A stretch of DNA of 37,026 bases from an uncultured Muribaculaceae bacterium (lineage in GTDB: Bacteria > Bacteroidota > Bacteroidia > Bacteroidales > Muribaculaceae). Under the pieces are notes generated by a model. It saw only the letters and a program-made list of their open reading frames with translations. It searched no databases and was not told where the DNA came from. A program made the translations under genes and the position numbers. Shown one piece after another: positions 17,401-25,688 of the stretch (position 1 is the first letter of the stretch; each line of letters starts with the position of its first letter). The stretch lies in assembly GCA_910578805.1 (NCBI GenBank), contig CAJTRS010000021.1:1-37026 (forward strand). The letters run 5' to 3'.

Positions 17401-17827
17401 CCAGTTGCGTCAGTCGGTACAGAATGCCTCTTACGAGCAGAAAGACCCGTTGGTGATCTATAAGATGGAGTCGTTCCACCTTTTTGAACAGATGCTCAAC
17501 AGTCTTAATGTGAAAGTGATATCGGCATTGATGCGCGGTCGCCTTTACATACCGCAGCGTCAGCAGCAGGAAGTCATGCAGCAACAGCAGCAACCGGCGC
17601 CCGAGGTGCGCCGCGCAATGCCCGAGCAGCGGAATGACTACTCGCAGTACCGTGCATCGAAAGAGGACCTCCCCGGAGAGGCCGCTACCCGTGCGGCAGC
17701 TTCTGCGCCTCAGGGAGAGAAACAGCGTCCGCAGCCGGTGAAAGCCGGTCCGAGAATCGGACGCAATGATCTATGTCCCTGCGGAAGCGGCAAGAAGTTC
17801 AAGAACTGCCACGGCCGTGAGATGTAA
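14483..17827 (+). CDS. secA: Preprotein translocase ATPase SecA
   Basis: SecA is the motor that drives unfolded secretory proteins through SecYEG. This copy is 1114 residues, about 200 longer than E. coli SecA (901), as is common in Bacteroidetes. Walker A is ATGEGKT near residue 193 and the DEAD-box equivalent is DEVDSVLIDDARTPLIISG near 298. Helicase motifs TNMAGRGTDIKL and RQLRGRSGRQGDPGSS lie near 690-740. The helical wing and scaffold region follows, and the C-terminal zinc motif CPCGSGKKFKNCHG is at about 1097-1110 after a Gln/Pro-rich linker. Part of the extra length is an insert around residues 335-400. The gene is followed 40 bases later by a coiled-coil membrane protein, so this may be the head of a four-gene unit. 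Confidence 0.97.
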   Translation: MSFNSFLSKIFGNKSQRDLKEIQPVINRIKALIPEVQAMTPDELRRQIQDVRADIRNAVKADEDAAKQKRADIESLPFDKRQPLWDEIDRHEKNILDIIENKLNEHLPIVFAVLRETAARFAANPTIEVTATQLDRDLAAAGKDFVSIDGDKAIYVNHWIAGGNEITWDMVHYDVQLIGGVVLQQGKIAEMATGEGKTLVATLPVFLRSLSGRGVHVVTVNDYLSKRDSEWMGPLYMFHGSTVDCIDKHQPNTPQRRAAYNCDITFGTNNEFGFDYLRDNMAMSPADMVQRKHYYAIVDEVDSVLIDDARTPLIISGPVPKGDDQMFMEYRPNVEKVVQAQRRLVTQILSEAKTKLASDDKDVRKEGALLLFRAYKGLPKNNALIRFLSQEGMKNILLQTEAYYLQDNSREMPKATEPLYFVIDEKNRSVELTDKGIDELTGNSADPQFFVLPDIAAQLSEAETIADMAERQQCKDGLMQNYAIKAERVHTVTQLLKAYTLFEKDVEYVIDDNKIKIVDEQTGRIMEGRRYSDGLHQAIEAKEGVKVEAATQTFATITLQNYFRMYHKLAGMTGTAETEAGEFWDIYKLDVVTIPTNRPVARQDMKDRVYKTKKEKYAAVIDEIQRLVQEGRPVLVGTTSVEISELLSRMLKMRNISHNVLNAKLHQKEAEIVALAGKAGTVTIATNMAGRGTDIKLPEEVKAAGGLAIIGTERHESRRVDRQLRGRSGRQGDPGSSVFYLSFEDQLMRLFVTDRVMKMLDRFGLKEGEMIESKMINNAIENAQKRVEENNFGIRKRLLEYDDVMNKQRAYIYSRRHHALLGERIGIDIANMFYDVITNLINNYPAPDDYEELSFEIFKALTIEMPFDRKEFASKSKEDVIEAVHTKAMEAFDRNNNRIVEHTLPTIVDCVEQRGMSGPIMVPMTDGKRVFNIRVDLKDAYDTQSRAIVREWHKALMLVNIDELWKEHLRELDQLRQSVQNASYEQKDPLVIYKMESFHLFEQMLNSLNVKVISALMRGRLYIPQRQQQEVMQQQQQPAPEVRRAMPEQRNDYSQYRASKEDLPGEAATRAAASAPQGEKQRPQPVKAGPRIGRNDLCPCGSGKKFKNCHGREM

Positions 17828-17867
17828 AATCGTCTGATTGTGTGATACAATTAAATCATAGTCATTT

Positions 17868-18770
17868 ATGAACAAGAAGTATATATACATCGGAGCCGGA
17901 TTGGGGGCTGTGCTGATCGTGGCCATAGTCTATAGCGTGTTCCAGGTCACCTCTCTTAAAAGGGAGGTTGATCTGGTCAATGCCGAAAACGAACAGTTGT
18001 TGCTGACCAACGAGCAGCTCACGCTTTCCAACGAGTATGCCGTGATAGATGCCGAATTCAAGCAGTATGAGAATCAGGCAACCACTTTTGCCAATGACAC
18101 CATACTGGCCAAATACACTGCCGCCAAGGACAAGGTGGAGCAGTTGATGGCCGAATTGAAGTCGGAAAAAGTGAAGAGTCAGGCTCAGATAAAGAAATTG
18201 CAGGACGAGATAGCCACACTGCGCGGTCTTTTGCGCCATTATGTGGCTCAGATTGATTCTCTCGGTAAGGAGAATGCCGGATTGAGAGCTGAAAACGCCG
18301 AGATAAGGAACCGCAACGAGTCGCTCACATCGCAGGTCCAGGAGGTGTCGAAGCGCAATGAGACTCTGAGCGAGCGCATGACTCTTGCCGAAAAACTCAA
18401 TGTGACCGGTGTGTCGATAATGTCGCTTAAAGGCAACGGCAAGAAAGAGAAGAATATCACCAAGGCCAAACAGCTTAAGGTATCGTTCACTATTCCGCAG
18501 AATAATTCCACTCCTGTGGGTGAAAAGACCATATACCTGCGAATAGTGAGTCCGGAGGGGGCTCTTCTGGGCAATGCCGGCACCTTCGATTTCGAAGGGG
18601 GCAATGTGCCCTGCACGGCCAAGAAGAAGATCGAGTATTCGGGAGAGGAGATTCCGGCCGTTGAGATATATTGGGACGTCAATACCACTCTGACTCCCGG
18701 TGAATACACCGTGGAACTGTTTGCCGACAACTATCGTCTGACATCGCGCAAGTTCATTCTTAAAAAATAA
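17868..18770 (+). CDS. Membrane-anchored coiled-coil protein of unknown function
   Basis: This is a 300-residue protein that I do not recognise by name. One membrane segment spans about residues 5-27, right after the positively charged start MNKKY. A long Lys/Glu/Leu-rich coiled coil follows from about 28 to 175, consistent with a rod. The C-terminal ~120 residues look beta-rich (VSFTIPQNNSTPVGEKTIY...SPEGALLG...EIYWDVNTTLTPGEYTVELF), like a small immunoglobulin-type or adhesin domain. The topology puts the rod and globular end in the periplasm. It lies 40 bases after secA and 11 bases before the MgtC gene, implying co-transcription. A structural or sensing role in the envelope is inference only. 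Confidence 0.8.
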   Translation: MNKKYIYIGAGLGAVLIVAIVYSVFQVTSLKREVDLVNAENEQLLLTNEQLTLSNEYAVIDAEFKQYENQATTFANDTILAKYTAAKDKVEQLMAELKSEKVKSQAQIKKLQDEIATLRGLLRHYVAQIDSLGKENAGLRAENAEIRNRNESLTSQVQEVSKRNETLSERMTLAEKLNVTGVSIMSLKGNGKKEKNITKAKQLKVSFTIPQNNSTPVGEKTIYLRIVSPEGALLGNAGTFDFEGGNVPCTAKKKIEYSGEEIPAVEIYWDVNTTLTPGEYTVELFADNYRLTSRKFILKK

Positions 18771-18781
18771 CACCGGAAGTG

Positions 18782-19507
18782 ATGGGCGACTTTTTTCAGC
18801 AGATATATTCCGAAATAATGTCCACGGAGGTGACCACAGTCTCGTCCGTGTTCAAGCTTTTGCTCAGCCTGTTGCTTGGCTGTTGTGTGGGGCTTGAGCG
18901 CAAGCGCAAAGGGCAGATTGCCGGTATCCGCACATTTGCCCTCATTGCGCTTGGCGCCACTTTGGCCATGATTCTGTCCATATATGTGCCACAGGAATAT
19001 CTCGGGCTGAAAAACGGCGATCCCGGACGCATAGCCGCCCAGGTGATCACCGGTATCGGTTTTCTCGGCGCCGGAGCCATAATCCAAAGCAAAGGGTCGG
19101 TCAGAGGGCTTACTACAGCGGCCGGCATATGGATGGTGGCCACCATAGGCATGGCGGTAGGGGTGGGCATGTATTTGGTGTCGCTGATAGCCACCATGCT
19201 TATAATCCTCATTCTTACAGTGCTCGAAATGCTGGAGCACAGGATACACATAGGAGGGGAGTCGCGTATCATACGCATGCGTGTCAACGACATCGTGACC
19301 GATATTTCCGACTATCGCCTGTGCCTGAAAAAGCATAATGTAACGTTGGTCAATGTGTATGTGGAGTATGATTACGCCGCAGGCATAACCCGCCTGAACC
19401 TCGTGACACTGTCGCGGGAGTCAACCGACTTCATATCGCTGTTCAATGATCTGCGTCTGTTGCGTGACACCGAAGCCATATCGCTTGCCAACCAGATAAC
19501 AATATAA
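18782..19507 (+). CDS. MgtC/SapB family membrane protein
   Basis: This 241-residue protein has an N-terminal MgtC domain of about five membrane segments (residues 20-150) and a small cytoplasmic ACT-like C-terminal domain (155-241). Family motifs are clear: GCCVGLERKRKGQIAGIRTFALIALGA (begins near 34), TGIGFLGAGAI near 90, and VRGLTTAAGIWMVATIG near 106. MgtC in Salmonella helps survival at low Mg2+ and modulates the F-ATPase; members in commensals are mostly uncharacterised, with roles in Mg2+ or acid adaptation suspected. ATG 18782 is used; a GTG directly before it (18779) is a possible alternative. It is 11 bases after the coiled-coil gene and 47 bases before the antiporter gene. Confidence 0.9.
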   Translation: MGDFFQQIYSEIMSTEVTTVSSVFKLLLSLLLGCCVGLERKRKGQIAGIRTFALIALGATLAMILSIYVPQEYLGLKNGDPGRIAAQVITGIGFLGAGAIIQSKGSVRGLTTAAGIWMVATIGMAVGVGMYLVSLIATMLIILILTVLEMLEHRIHIGGESRIIRMRVNDIVTDISDYRLCLKKHNVTLVNVYVEYDYAAGITRLNLVTLSRESTDFISLFNDLRLLRDTEAISLANQITI

Positions 19508-19554
19508 ACTATAACCCATAAAAACTCTCTCCATATAGTACAAACAGAGTCGTT

Positions 19555-21828
19555 ATGATAAGTTCCGCCATATTGCTGTCAGCCATGCCCGCATCGCAAT
19601 CGGCAGGCGTGATGTCCATTGAAAGCTTGATCTCCGATCTTGCTTTCATTTTGATATTGGGTGCTGTGACCACAGTGTTTTTCAAACTGATAAAGCAACC
19701 GGTGGTGCTCGGCTATATAGTGGCCGGATTCCTGGCAAGTCCGAATTTCACATACCTGCCTTCGGTGACCACCGAGAGCAACATCGATTTCTGGGCACAG
19801 ATAGGCATCATAGTACTGCTGTTTTCATTAGGGCTGGAGTTCAGCTTCAAAAAGCTGCTCAATGCCGGAGGTTCGGCTGTGGTCACTGCCCTTATCATAG
19901 TCATCGGAATGATGGTGGCGGGTTTTTCCATCGGTCATCTGCTTGGGTTCCAGCACATCGACAGCCTTTTTCTCGGCGGAATGCTCTCCATGTCGTCAAC
20001 CACTATCATAATCAAGGCATTCAATGACCTGAATCTGAGTCACAAAAAATTTGCCTCACTGGTCTTTGCGGTGCTGATTGTGGAGGACCTTTTTGCTGTG
20101 CTGATGATGGTGATATTGTCGTCGATAGCCATTGACAACAGTGTGGGCGGCACCGAAATGCTGTTCAGTATAAGCAAACTGGCATTTTTTCTCATCATGT
20201 GGTTTGCGGTAGGTGTTTACGTGCTTCCGTCGATGCTCAACCGCACGCGGCGGTTTCTCAACAGCGAGACTCTGCTGATAGTGTCGATGGGACTGTGTCT
20301 GGGCATGGCCGTGTTTTCGGTCTATTGCGGATTCTCTCTGGCGCTTGGCGCGTTTGTCATGGGGTCGATTCTGGCCGGTACGAGTTTTGCCGAGCGTATC
20401 GAGCATGTGACCACCCCGATAAAGGATCTGTTCGGGTCCGTGTTTTTCATCTCGGTGGGCATGATGGTCAATCCGGGTATAATAATGCAGTATTCAGGAC
20501 CGATACTCATCATATCGGCAGTGGTGATAGTGGGTATGATGGTATTCGGCACATTCGGCATGCTGGTTACGGGACAGACACTGAAAGTGGCCATAGAGTC
20601 AGGCTTCTCGCTTACACAGATCGGCGAGTTTGCCTTTATCATAGCATCGCTTGGCATGTCGCTCGGAGTGCTCGACAATACCATATATCCTATAGTAGTG
20701 GCAGTGTCGGTGCTCACCACATTCACCACTCCTTACTTCATACGCATGGCTGATCCGGTCTATGGTTTCATAGCGGCACATCTTCCCCGGAAACTGCACT
20801 TCCTGATCGACCGCTATGCCAAGAAAGCAGGCACGGAAAGCCAGACCGGACTGTTGTGGCGTTCGATTATCAAGCGTTACACATGGCGTGTGCTGCTCTA
20901 TTCCTCTGTGCTGATTGCCGTGTGTCTGATATCCACCCGGTGGTTGCTGCCCGTACTCATCGAATTCAGCCCCGGTTGGGGACAGCTGATATGCGCTGTT
21001 GTGACATTAGCGGCCATGTCGCCGTTTTTGGTGGCCATGTCCTATCCCACATCGAAGAAAAACGAGCGTCAGATACTGATCAGCACCAATGCGCGGTTTG
21101 ATGTGCCGTTAGTGGTGATGACATTCTTCCGTCTCATGATATCTCTCGGATTTTTGGTCTATATACTCGCCGCCATATTTTCATGGGGGGTGGGTGTCAC
21201 CTTCGGATTAGCTCTGTTCATACTCATGGTATTTGTGTTTTCGAAACGTGTCAAGAAGCGCATGCGCGCCATGGAGGAAAAGTTTCTCAACAATCTCAAT
21301 GAACGCGAACTTCGCCGTAGCGGCCGCAACAACAATATCGTGAGCAATCTTCACTTGGCATTCATGACCGTGGGCTATGGGTGTCCGTTTGTGGGAAAGC
21401 GTTTACTTGATTCAGGGCTTCGGTCGGACTATGGAGTAAGTGTGGCCTCCATACAGCGTGGCGGCACACTTATAGCCGTGCCCTCGGGCGATACACGCAT
21501 ATTCCCCGCCGATGTGCTCAGCGTTATAGGCACCGAAGAGGACATACAGGCCCTTTTGCCACAGGTGGAAGCCGATGCCGAACCAGTCGGCGAGCACGCC
21601 GCAATAAAATCCTCCGATTTCAAACTCACCTCAATAAAACTATCTGACACATCGCCTTTGGTGGGCAAACGGGTTGCCGATTCCGAACTGTCCACACGCT
21701 ACTCCTCGCTGTTGGTAAGCGTGATGCGTGGCGACTCGTTCCTCTCGCCCGATGCCGGCACCGTGTTCCAGCCCCACGACACCCTTTGGCTCGTCGGCTC
21801 CCCCCGTCTCCTGTCCCCCCTCAAATAA
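19555..21828 (+). CDS. CPA2 family cation:proton antiporter with two C-terminal RCK_C (TrkA-C) domains
   Basis: This 757-residue protein probably exchanges K+ or Na+ for H+ across the inner membrane. The Na/H exchanger domain (about 25-410) has a dozen or so hydrophobic segments. It shows the family's LLFSLGLEFSFKKLL near 85-100, SMSSTTIIIKAF near 145-155 and LVFAVLIVEDLFAVLMMV near 170-190. A second membrane block lies around 440-570. Two RCK_C-type domains end the protein, at about 600-680 (GCPFVGKRLLDSGL) and 690-757 (SPLVGKRVADSEL). There is no intervening RCK_N nucleotide-binding domain, unlike KefB/KefC. The resemblance between the two copies suggests an internal duplication. It is the last gene of the run beginning at secA; guaA follows from its own promoter. 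Confidence 0.9.
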   Translation: MISSAILLSAMPASQSAGVMSIESLISDLAFILILGAVTTVFFKLIKQPVVLGYIVAGFLASPNFTYLPSVTTESNIDFWAQIGIIVLLFSLGLEFSFKKLLNAGGSAVVTALIIVIGMMVAGFSIGHLLGFQHIDSLFLGGMLSMSSTTIIIKAFNDLNLSHKKFASLVFAVLIVEDLFAVLMMVILSSIAIDNSVGGTEMLFSISKLAFFLIMWFAVGVYVLPSMLNRTRRFLNSETLLIVSMGLCLGMAVFSVYCGFSLALGAFVMGSILAGTSFAERIEHVTTPIKDLFGSVFFISVGMMVNPGIIMQYSGPILIISAVVIVGMMVFGTFGMLVTGQTLKVAIESGFSLTQIGEFAFIIASLGMSLGVLDNTIYPIVVAVSVLTTFTTPYFIRMADPVYGFIAAHLPRKLHFLIDRYAKKAGTESQTGLLWRSIIKRYTWRVLLYSSVLIAVCLISTRWLLPVLIEFSPGWGQLICAVVTLAAMSPFLVAMSYPTSKKNERQILISTNARFDVPLVVMTFFRLMISLGFLVYILAAIFSWGVGVTFGLALFILMVFVFSKRVKKRMRAMEEKFLNNLNERELRRSGRNNNIVSNLHLAFMTVGYGCPFVGKRLLDSGLRSDYGVSVASIQRGGTLIAVPSGDTRIFPADVLSVIGTEEDIQALLPQVEADAEPVGEHAAIKSSDFKLTSIKLSDTSPLVGKRVADSELSTRYSSLLVSVMRGDSFLSPDAGTVFQPHDTLWLVGSPRLLSPLK

Positions 21829-21907
21829 TTCATTCCTCATGTCTATCCTTGATAATCTATTTAGAAAGAGTCGCAGAGCTAAATCACGCGCGGCAAAGCC
21901 AAATAAA

Positions 21908-21940
21908 TTTGCTTTTGCGCTCGACTTATTCGTATCTTTG
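21908..21940 (+). promoter_or_regulatory. guaA promoter (TTTG, 21 bases, TATCTTTG)
   Basis: TTTG at 21908-21911 and TATCTTTG at 21933-21940 are separated by 21 bases, a good match to the Bacteroidetes two-part promoter. The guaA ATG lies 42 bases downstream, leaving a leader of about 35 nt. Confidence 0.75.
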
Positions 21941-21982
21941 CATTAAAGATTCTCTATTACACTTTTTCCCAATCACTTCATT

Positions 21983-23506
21983 ATGCAGGAAAAAATTATA
22001 ATTCTTGATTTCGGCTCGCAGACCACCCAGCTGATCGGGCGTCGCGTGCGCGAACTCAACATGTATTGTGAAATTGTGCCCTACAATAAATTTCCTTACG
22101 ACGATCCGTCGGTGATAGGTGTCATATTGTCAGGGTCGCCATTTTCAGTCTATGACGAAAAAGCGTTTAAAACCGACCTCAACCGTCTGCGTGGCCACTA
22201 TCCGATGTTAGGTATATGCTATGGTGCCCAACTGCTGGCCCAGACTTACGGGGGTACTGTGGAGCCGGCCGATAGCCGCGAATACGGTCGTGCGCTGCTC
22301 ACACAGGTGGATTCGTCCAACCCGTTGCTCAAGGACATAGTGCCAGGCAGTCAGGTGTGGATGAGCCATGGCGATACCATTACTTCGTTGCCCGACGGAT
22401 TCCGGATCATAGCCTCTACGGCGCAGGTGCCTGTGGCAGCCTATCAGATAGAGGGCGAGAAGTCATGGGGTGTGCAGTTTCACCCCGAGGTGTTTCATAG
22501 CACCGACGGCACGCAGCTGCTGCGCAACTTTGTGGTGGACATTTGCGGCGGCAAGCAGGACTGGAGCGCGGCTTCGTTCATCGAAACCACTGTTGCGCAA
22601 CTCAAGGAGCAGCTTGGCGATGACAAGGTGGTGCTCGGTCTGAGCGGAGGTGTGGATTCATCGGTGGCCGCAGTGTTACTCAACAAGGCGATAGGCAAGA
22701 ACCTTACATGTATATTTGTGGATCACGGTATGCTTCGTAAAAATGAGTTTACCGATGTGCTTCGCGATTATGAGGTGCTTGGACTTAATGTGATAGGAGT
22801 CGATGCCTCGCAAAAATTCTTCAGTGAACTTGCCGGTGTCACCGATCCCGAAAAGAAGCGTAAGATAATAGGCAAGGGGTTCATCGACGTGTTTGACCAG
22901 GAGGCGCATAAGCTTTCCGATGTAAAATGGCTCGGACAGGGCACCATATATCCCGACTGCATAGAGTCGCTCTCAATCACCGGCACTACCATAAAGAGCC
23001 ACCATAATGTAGGGGGCTTGCCTGAGAAAATGAATCTTAAGCTCTGCGAACCGTTACGTCTGTTATTCAAGGACGAGGTGCGTGCTGTGGGGCGTGAACT
23101 CGGCATGCCCGAACATCTGATTACCCGACACCCGTTCCCCGGTCCGGGACTTGCGGTGCGCATACTCGGCGATATCACTCCCGATAAGGTGCGCATACTT
23201 CAGGAGGCCGACCATATATTCATTCAGGGATTGCGCGATTGGGGCCTTTACGACAAAGTATGGCAGGCCGGAGTGATACTGCTTCCGGTGCAGAGTGTTG
23301 GTGTGATGGGCGATGAACGCACCTACGAGCGTGCCGTGGCTTTGCGTGCCGTGACATCTACCGATGCCATGACGGCCGACTGGGCTCATCTGCCTTATGA
23401 TTTCATGGCCGAAGTTTCCAACAAGATTATCAACACAGTGCGCGGTGTCAACCGTGTAACCTACGACATCTCCTCCAAACCGCCGGCAACTATCGAATGG
23501 GAGTGA
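21983..23506 (+). CDS. guaA: GMP synthase (glutamine-hydrolysing)
   Basis: GuaA converts XMP to GMP using ATP and ammonia from glutamine. This 507-residue two-domain protein has normal length. The class I glutamine amidotransferase domain (1-190) shows GICYGAQ (catalytic Cys near residue 76) and QFHPEVFHS (His near 164). The ATP pyrophosphatase domain has the P-loop LSGGVDSSV near 219. The dimerisation domain carries RHPFPGPGLAVR near 378, and the end TYDISSKPPATIEWE is canonical. ATG 21983 begins directly with the conserved ILDFGSQ region. It is the only purine gene here; upstream is the CPA2 antiporter and downstream a strong terminator shared with rho. Confidence 0.98.
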   Translation: MQEKIIILDFGSQTTQLIGRRVRELNMYCEIVPYNKFPYDDPSVIGVILSGSPFSVYDEKAFKTDLNRLRGHYPMLGICYGAQLLAQTYGGTVEPADSREYGRALLTQVDSSNPLLKDIVPGSQVWMSHGDTITSLPDGFRIIASTAQVPVAAYQIEGEKSWGVQFHPEVFHSTDGTQLLRNFVVDICGGKQDWSAASFIETTVAQLKEQLGDDKVVLGLSGGVDSSVAAVLLNKAIGKNLTCIFVDHGMLRKNEFTDVLRDYEVLGLNVIGVDASQKFFSELAGVTDPEKKRKIIGKGFIDVFDQEAHKLSDVKWLGQGTIYPDCIESLSITGTTIKSHHNVGGLPEKMNLKLCEPLRLLFKDEVRAVGRELGMPEHLITRHPFPGPGLAVRILGDITPDKVRILQEADHIFIQGLRDWGLYDKVWQAGVILLPVQSVGVMGDERTYERAVALRAVTSTDAMTADWAHLPYDFMAEVSNKIINTVRGVNRVTYDISSKPPATIEWE

Positions 23507-23535
23507 TCGTTGATGCCTCCTGTCGATATATGAAT

Positions 23536-23582
23536 ATAAAATTAGATGGCTCCAGACTTAGTCTGGAGCCATCTAATTTTAT
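23536..23582. terminator. 22-bp perfect bidirectional terminator between guaA and rho
   Basis: The left arm 23536-23557 (core TTAGATGGCTCCAGAC) pairs without mismatch with 23561-23582, leaving a 3-base TTA loop. The A-rich left edge and T-rich right edge give a U-tract in both directions. It lies between the convergent ends of guaA (29 bases away) and rho (21 bases away). Confidence 0.92.
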
Positions 23583-23603
23583 TTATGGAGTGAGTCAGCG
23601 GGG

Positions 23604-25688
23604 TCAGTCGCCCATGGTGCGGAGCAGTTCGTCGTTGGACGAGGTGCGCTCCATGCGGTCCTTGATGAATTCCATGGCTTCGATGGAGTTGCGGTCGGCA
23701 AGGAAGCGGCGCAGAATCCACATGCGGTTGAGTGTCTCTTCGCGCAGCAGCAGGTCGTCGCGGCGGGTACTGGAGGCCATGATGTCAACGGCGGGGAATA
23801 CACGCTTGTTTGACAGCTTGCGGTCGAGCTGCAGTTCCATGTTGCCTGTGCCTTTGAACTCCTCGAATATCACTTCGTCCATCTTTGAGCTTGTCTCGGT
23901 CAGAGCTGTGGCAATGATGGTGAGTGAGCCGCCGTTTTCAATATTGCGTGCCGCGCCGAAGAATCTTTTGGGTTTCTGCAAGGCATTGGCATCGACACCG
24001 CCCGAGAGTATTTTGCCCGAAGCAGGAGCGCATGTGTTGTAGGCGCGTGCCAGACGGGTTATGGAGTCGAGCAGGATCACCACATCGTGTCCGCACTCCA
24101 CCAGTCGTTTTGCTTTTTCAAGAACAATTCCCGCTATCTTTACATGGCGGTCGGCCGGTTCATCGAATGTCGATGCAATTACTTCGGCGTTCACGCTACG
24201 GCTCATGTCGGTTACCTCCTCGGGGCGTTCGTCGATGAGGAGTATCATTATGTAGGTTTCCGGGTGGTTTTCGGCTATGGCGTTGGCGATGTCTTTGAGC
24301 AATATGGTCTTACCGGTTTTTGGCGGTGCCACGATGAGCCCGCGCTGCCCCTTGCCTATGGGTGAGAACATATCGACCACGCGGGTGGATATGTTGGCCG
24401 AACGTCCTGATGTGAGATCAAACTTTTCATCGGGGAAGAGGGGGGTGAGGTGTTCGAACGGCACGCGGTCACGGATAAATTCAGGACTGCGGCCGTTGAC
24501 ACTCAGCACTTTGCTCATAGGGAAGTATTTTTCGCCTTCGCGAGGCGGACGTATGGCCGCTTCCACTACGTCACCGGTCTTAAGTCCGTAGGATTTGATC
24601 TGCTGCTGAGTCACATAGACATCGTCTGGCGAAGTCAGGTAGTTGTAGTCGCTCGAACGTAGGAATCCGTAGCCTTCGGGGGTGACTTCAAGCACTCCGC
24701 TGTTGGTCACTATGCCGTCAAAATTATAAGGCTGCAGCTCCGGTTGGCGTTGTTGCTGGACGTTTCCGGAGTTCTGCTGGTTGTTACGGTTTTTCTTATT
24801 GCGGTTTTTCTGTTGCTGGCGTTCCTGTTTTTCCACCACCCAAGGTTCGTTGAGTGTTACAGGAGCCGCGGCGGCAGCCATGGCGGCAGCTGCGGCCGCT
24901 TCCTCTTTTTCGCGCTGCGAGCGTGGCACGAATTTTTTGCCTTCTCCGCGGGGAAAGAATGATCCGAATGAGGAGTCTTTCTGACGGTCGTTGTTGCGGA
25001 TCTGACGGTTAGGCTGTCCGGCGGTTTGATTCTGCTGCTCTGATTCTGCTGCGGATTCATGTGAAGGTTCTGTCTGTTCCGGAGTTTCGGCATCGGTCAT
25101 TGGTGCCGGTTCTCTTTCCAGGTCAACTGTCGGCAGGGCTGTATCTTCATTGGAAGTGGACGGAGTGGAGTCTTTGTCGTCGGCAGGTGCCGATGGTTCC
25201 TGTTCGGGATTTGTCTGTTTCTCTTGCTTCTGTCGGCGTTGACGGCGCTGACGTTGCTGTGCGGGTTGTTCTTCCTCTGAAGCGGTTTCCTCATTGGGGC
25301 CGGCAGTGGTTTCGGTCTGTGGCTGTACGCTTTCTTCTTCAGTGGCCGCAGCTTGTCCCGATGCTGTTTTGGGCTTGCGGCCGCGGCGTTTCGGGGCTGA
25401 TGCCTCGGATTTAGGCGAAGGCTCGCTTTCAGAGGCAGTGGTTTCGGCAGGTTTTATTTCTTCGGCTTTCTTTTCGGTTTTGGCCGGACGTCCGCGTTTG
25501 GCTTTTGATTCTTTGGGTTTGCGGGCATTTTCGGCTGCAGATGCTGCCATGTCTATGGCTTGTTGGTCGAGAATCCGGTATATGACGCCGTCTTTATCCG
25601 ACATGTCAAGTTTTTTTAGTCCCATGGACTCGGCAATACCTTTAAGTTGGGTCTCCTGCATCTCCTGCAGGTCAGAAATATTGTACAT
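23604..25688 (-). CDS. rho: Transcription termination factor Rho with long disordered N-terminal insert
   Basis: Rho is the hexameric RNA-dependent helicase that ends transcription at unstructured C-rich RNA. This 694-residue copy is about 275 longer than E. coli Rho (419). Residues 1-45 form the N-terminal helical domain. About 46-330 is a low-complexity insert rich in Glu, Gln, Lys, Pro, Ser and Ala, with basic patches (RRGRKPK, QRQRRQRRQKQ), poly-Ala runs near 260-275, and an Asn/Gln-rich end. The cold-shock RNA-binding domain (GVLEVTPEGYGFLRS) follows, then the ATPase core with Walker A APPKTGKT near 455, VILLDSITRLARAYN, and the tail ERTSSNDELL. In Bacteroides thetaiotaomicron the equivalent Rho insert is reported to drive phase separation. 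The gene has a ~220-nt leader. Confidence 0.97.
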   Translation of the reverse strand: MYNISDLQEMQETQLKGIAESMGLKKLDMSDKDGVIYRILDQQAIDMAASAAENARKPKESKAKRGRPAKTEKKAEEIKPAETTASESEPSPKSEASAPKRRGRKPKTASGQAAATEEESVQPQTETTAGPNEETASEEEQPAQQRQRRQRRQKQEKQTNPEQEPSAPADDKDSTPSTSNEDTALPTVDLEREPAPMTDAETPEQTEPSHESAAESEQQNQTAGQPNRQIRNNDRQKDSSFGSFFPRGEGKKFVPRSQREKEEAAAAAAMAAAAAPVTLNEPWVVEKQERQQQKNRNKKNRNNQQNSGNVQQQRQPELQPYNFDGIVTNSGVLEVTPEGYGFLRSSDYNYLTSPDDVYVTQQQIKSYGLKTGDVVEAAIRPPREGEKYFPMSKVLSVNGRSPEFIRDRVPFEHLTPLFPDEKFDLTSGRSANISTRVVDMFSPIGKGQRGLIVAPPKTGKTILLKDIANAIAENHPETYIMILLIDERPEEVTDMSRSVNAEVIASTFDEPADRHVKIAGIVLEKAKRLVECGHDVVILLDSITRLARAYNTCAPASGKILSGGVDANALQKPKRFFGAARNIENGGSLTIIATALTETSSKMDEVIFEEFKGTGNMELQLDRKLSNKRVFPAVDIMASSTRRDDLLLREETLNRMWILRRFLADRNSIEAMEFIKDRMERTSSNDELLRTMGD

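Noticed and set aside
21839..21946. A 35-codon frame (MSILDNLFRKSRRAKS...) between the antiporter and guaA
   Set aside because: It runs through the guaA promoter and has a basic, low-information composition; a chance frame is more likely.
24830..25300. Low-complexity region of rho considered as a frameshifted or foreign insertion
   Set aside because: The reading frame is continuous, and long disordered inserts in Rho are normal for Bacteroidetes.
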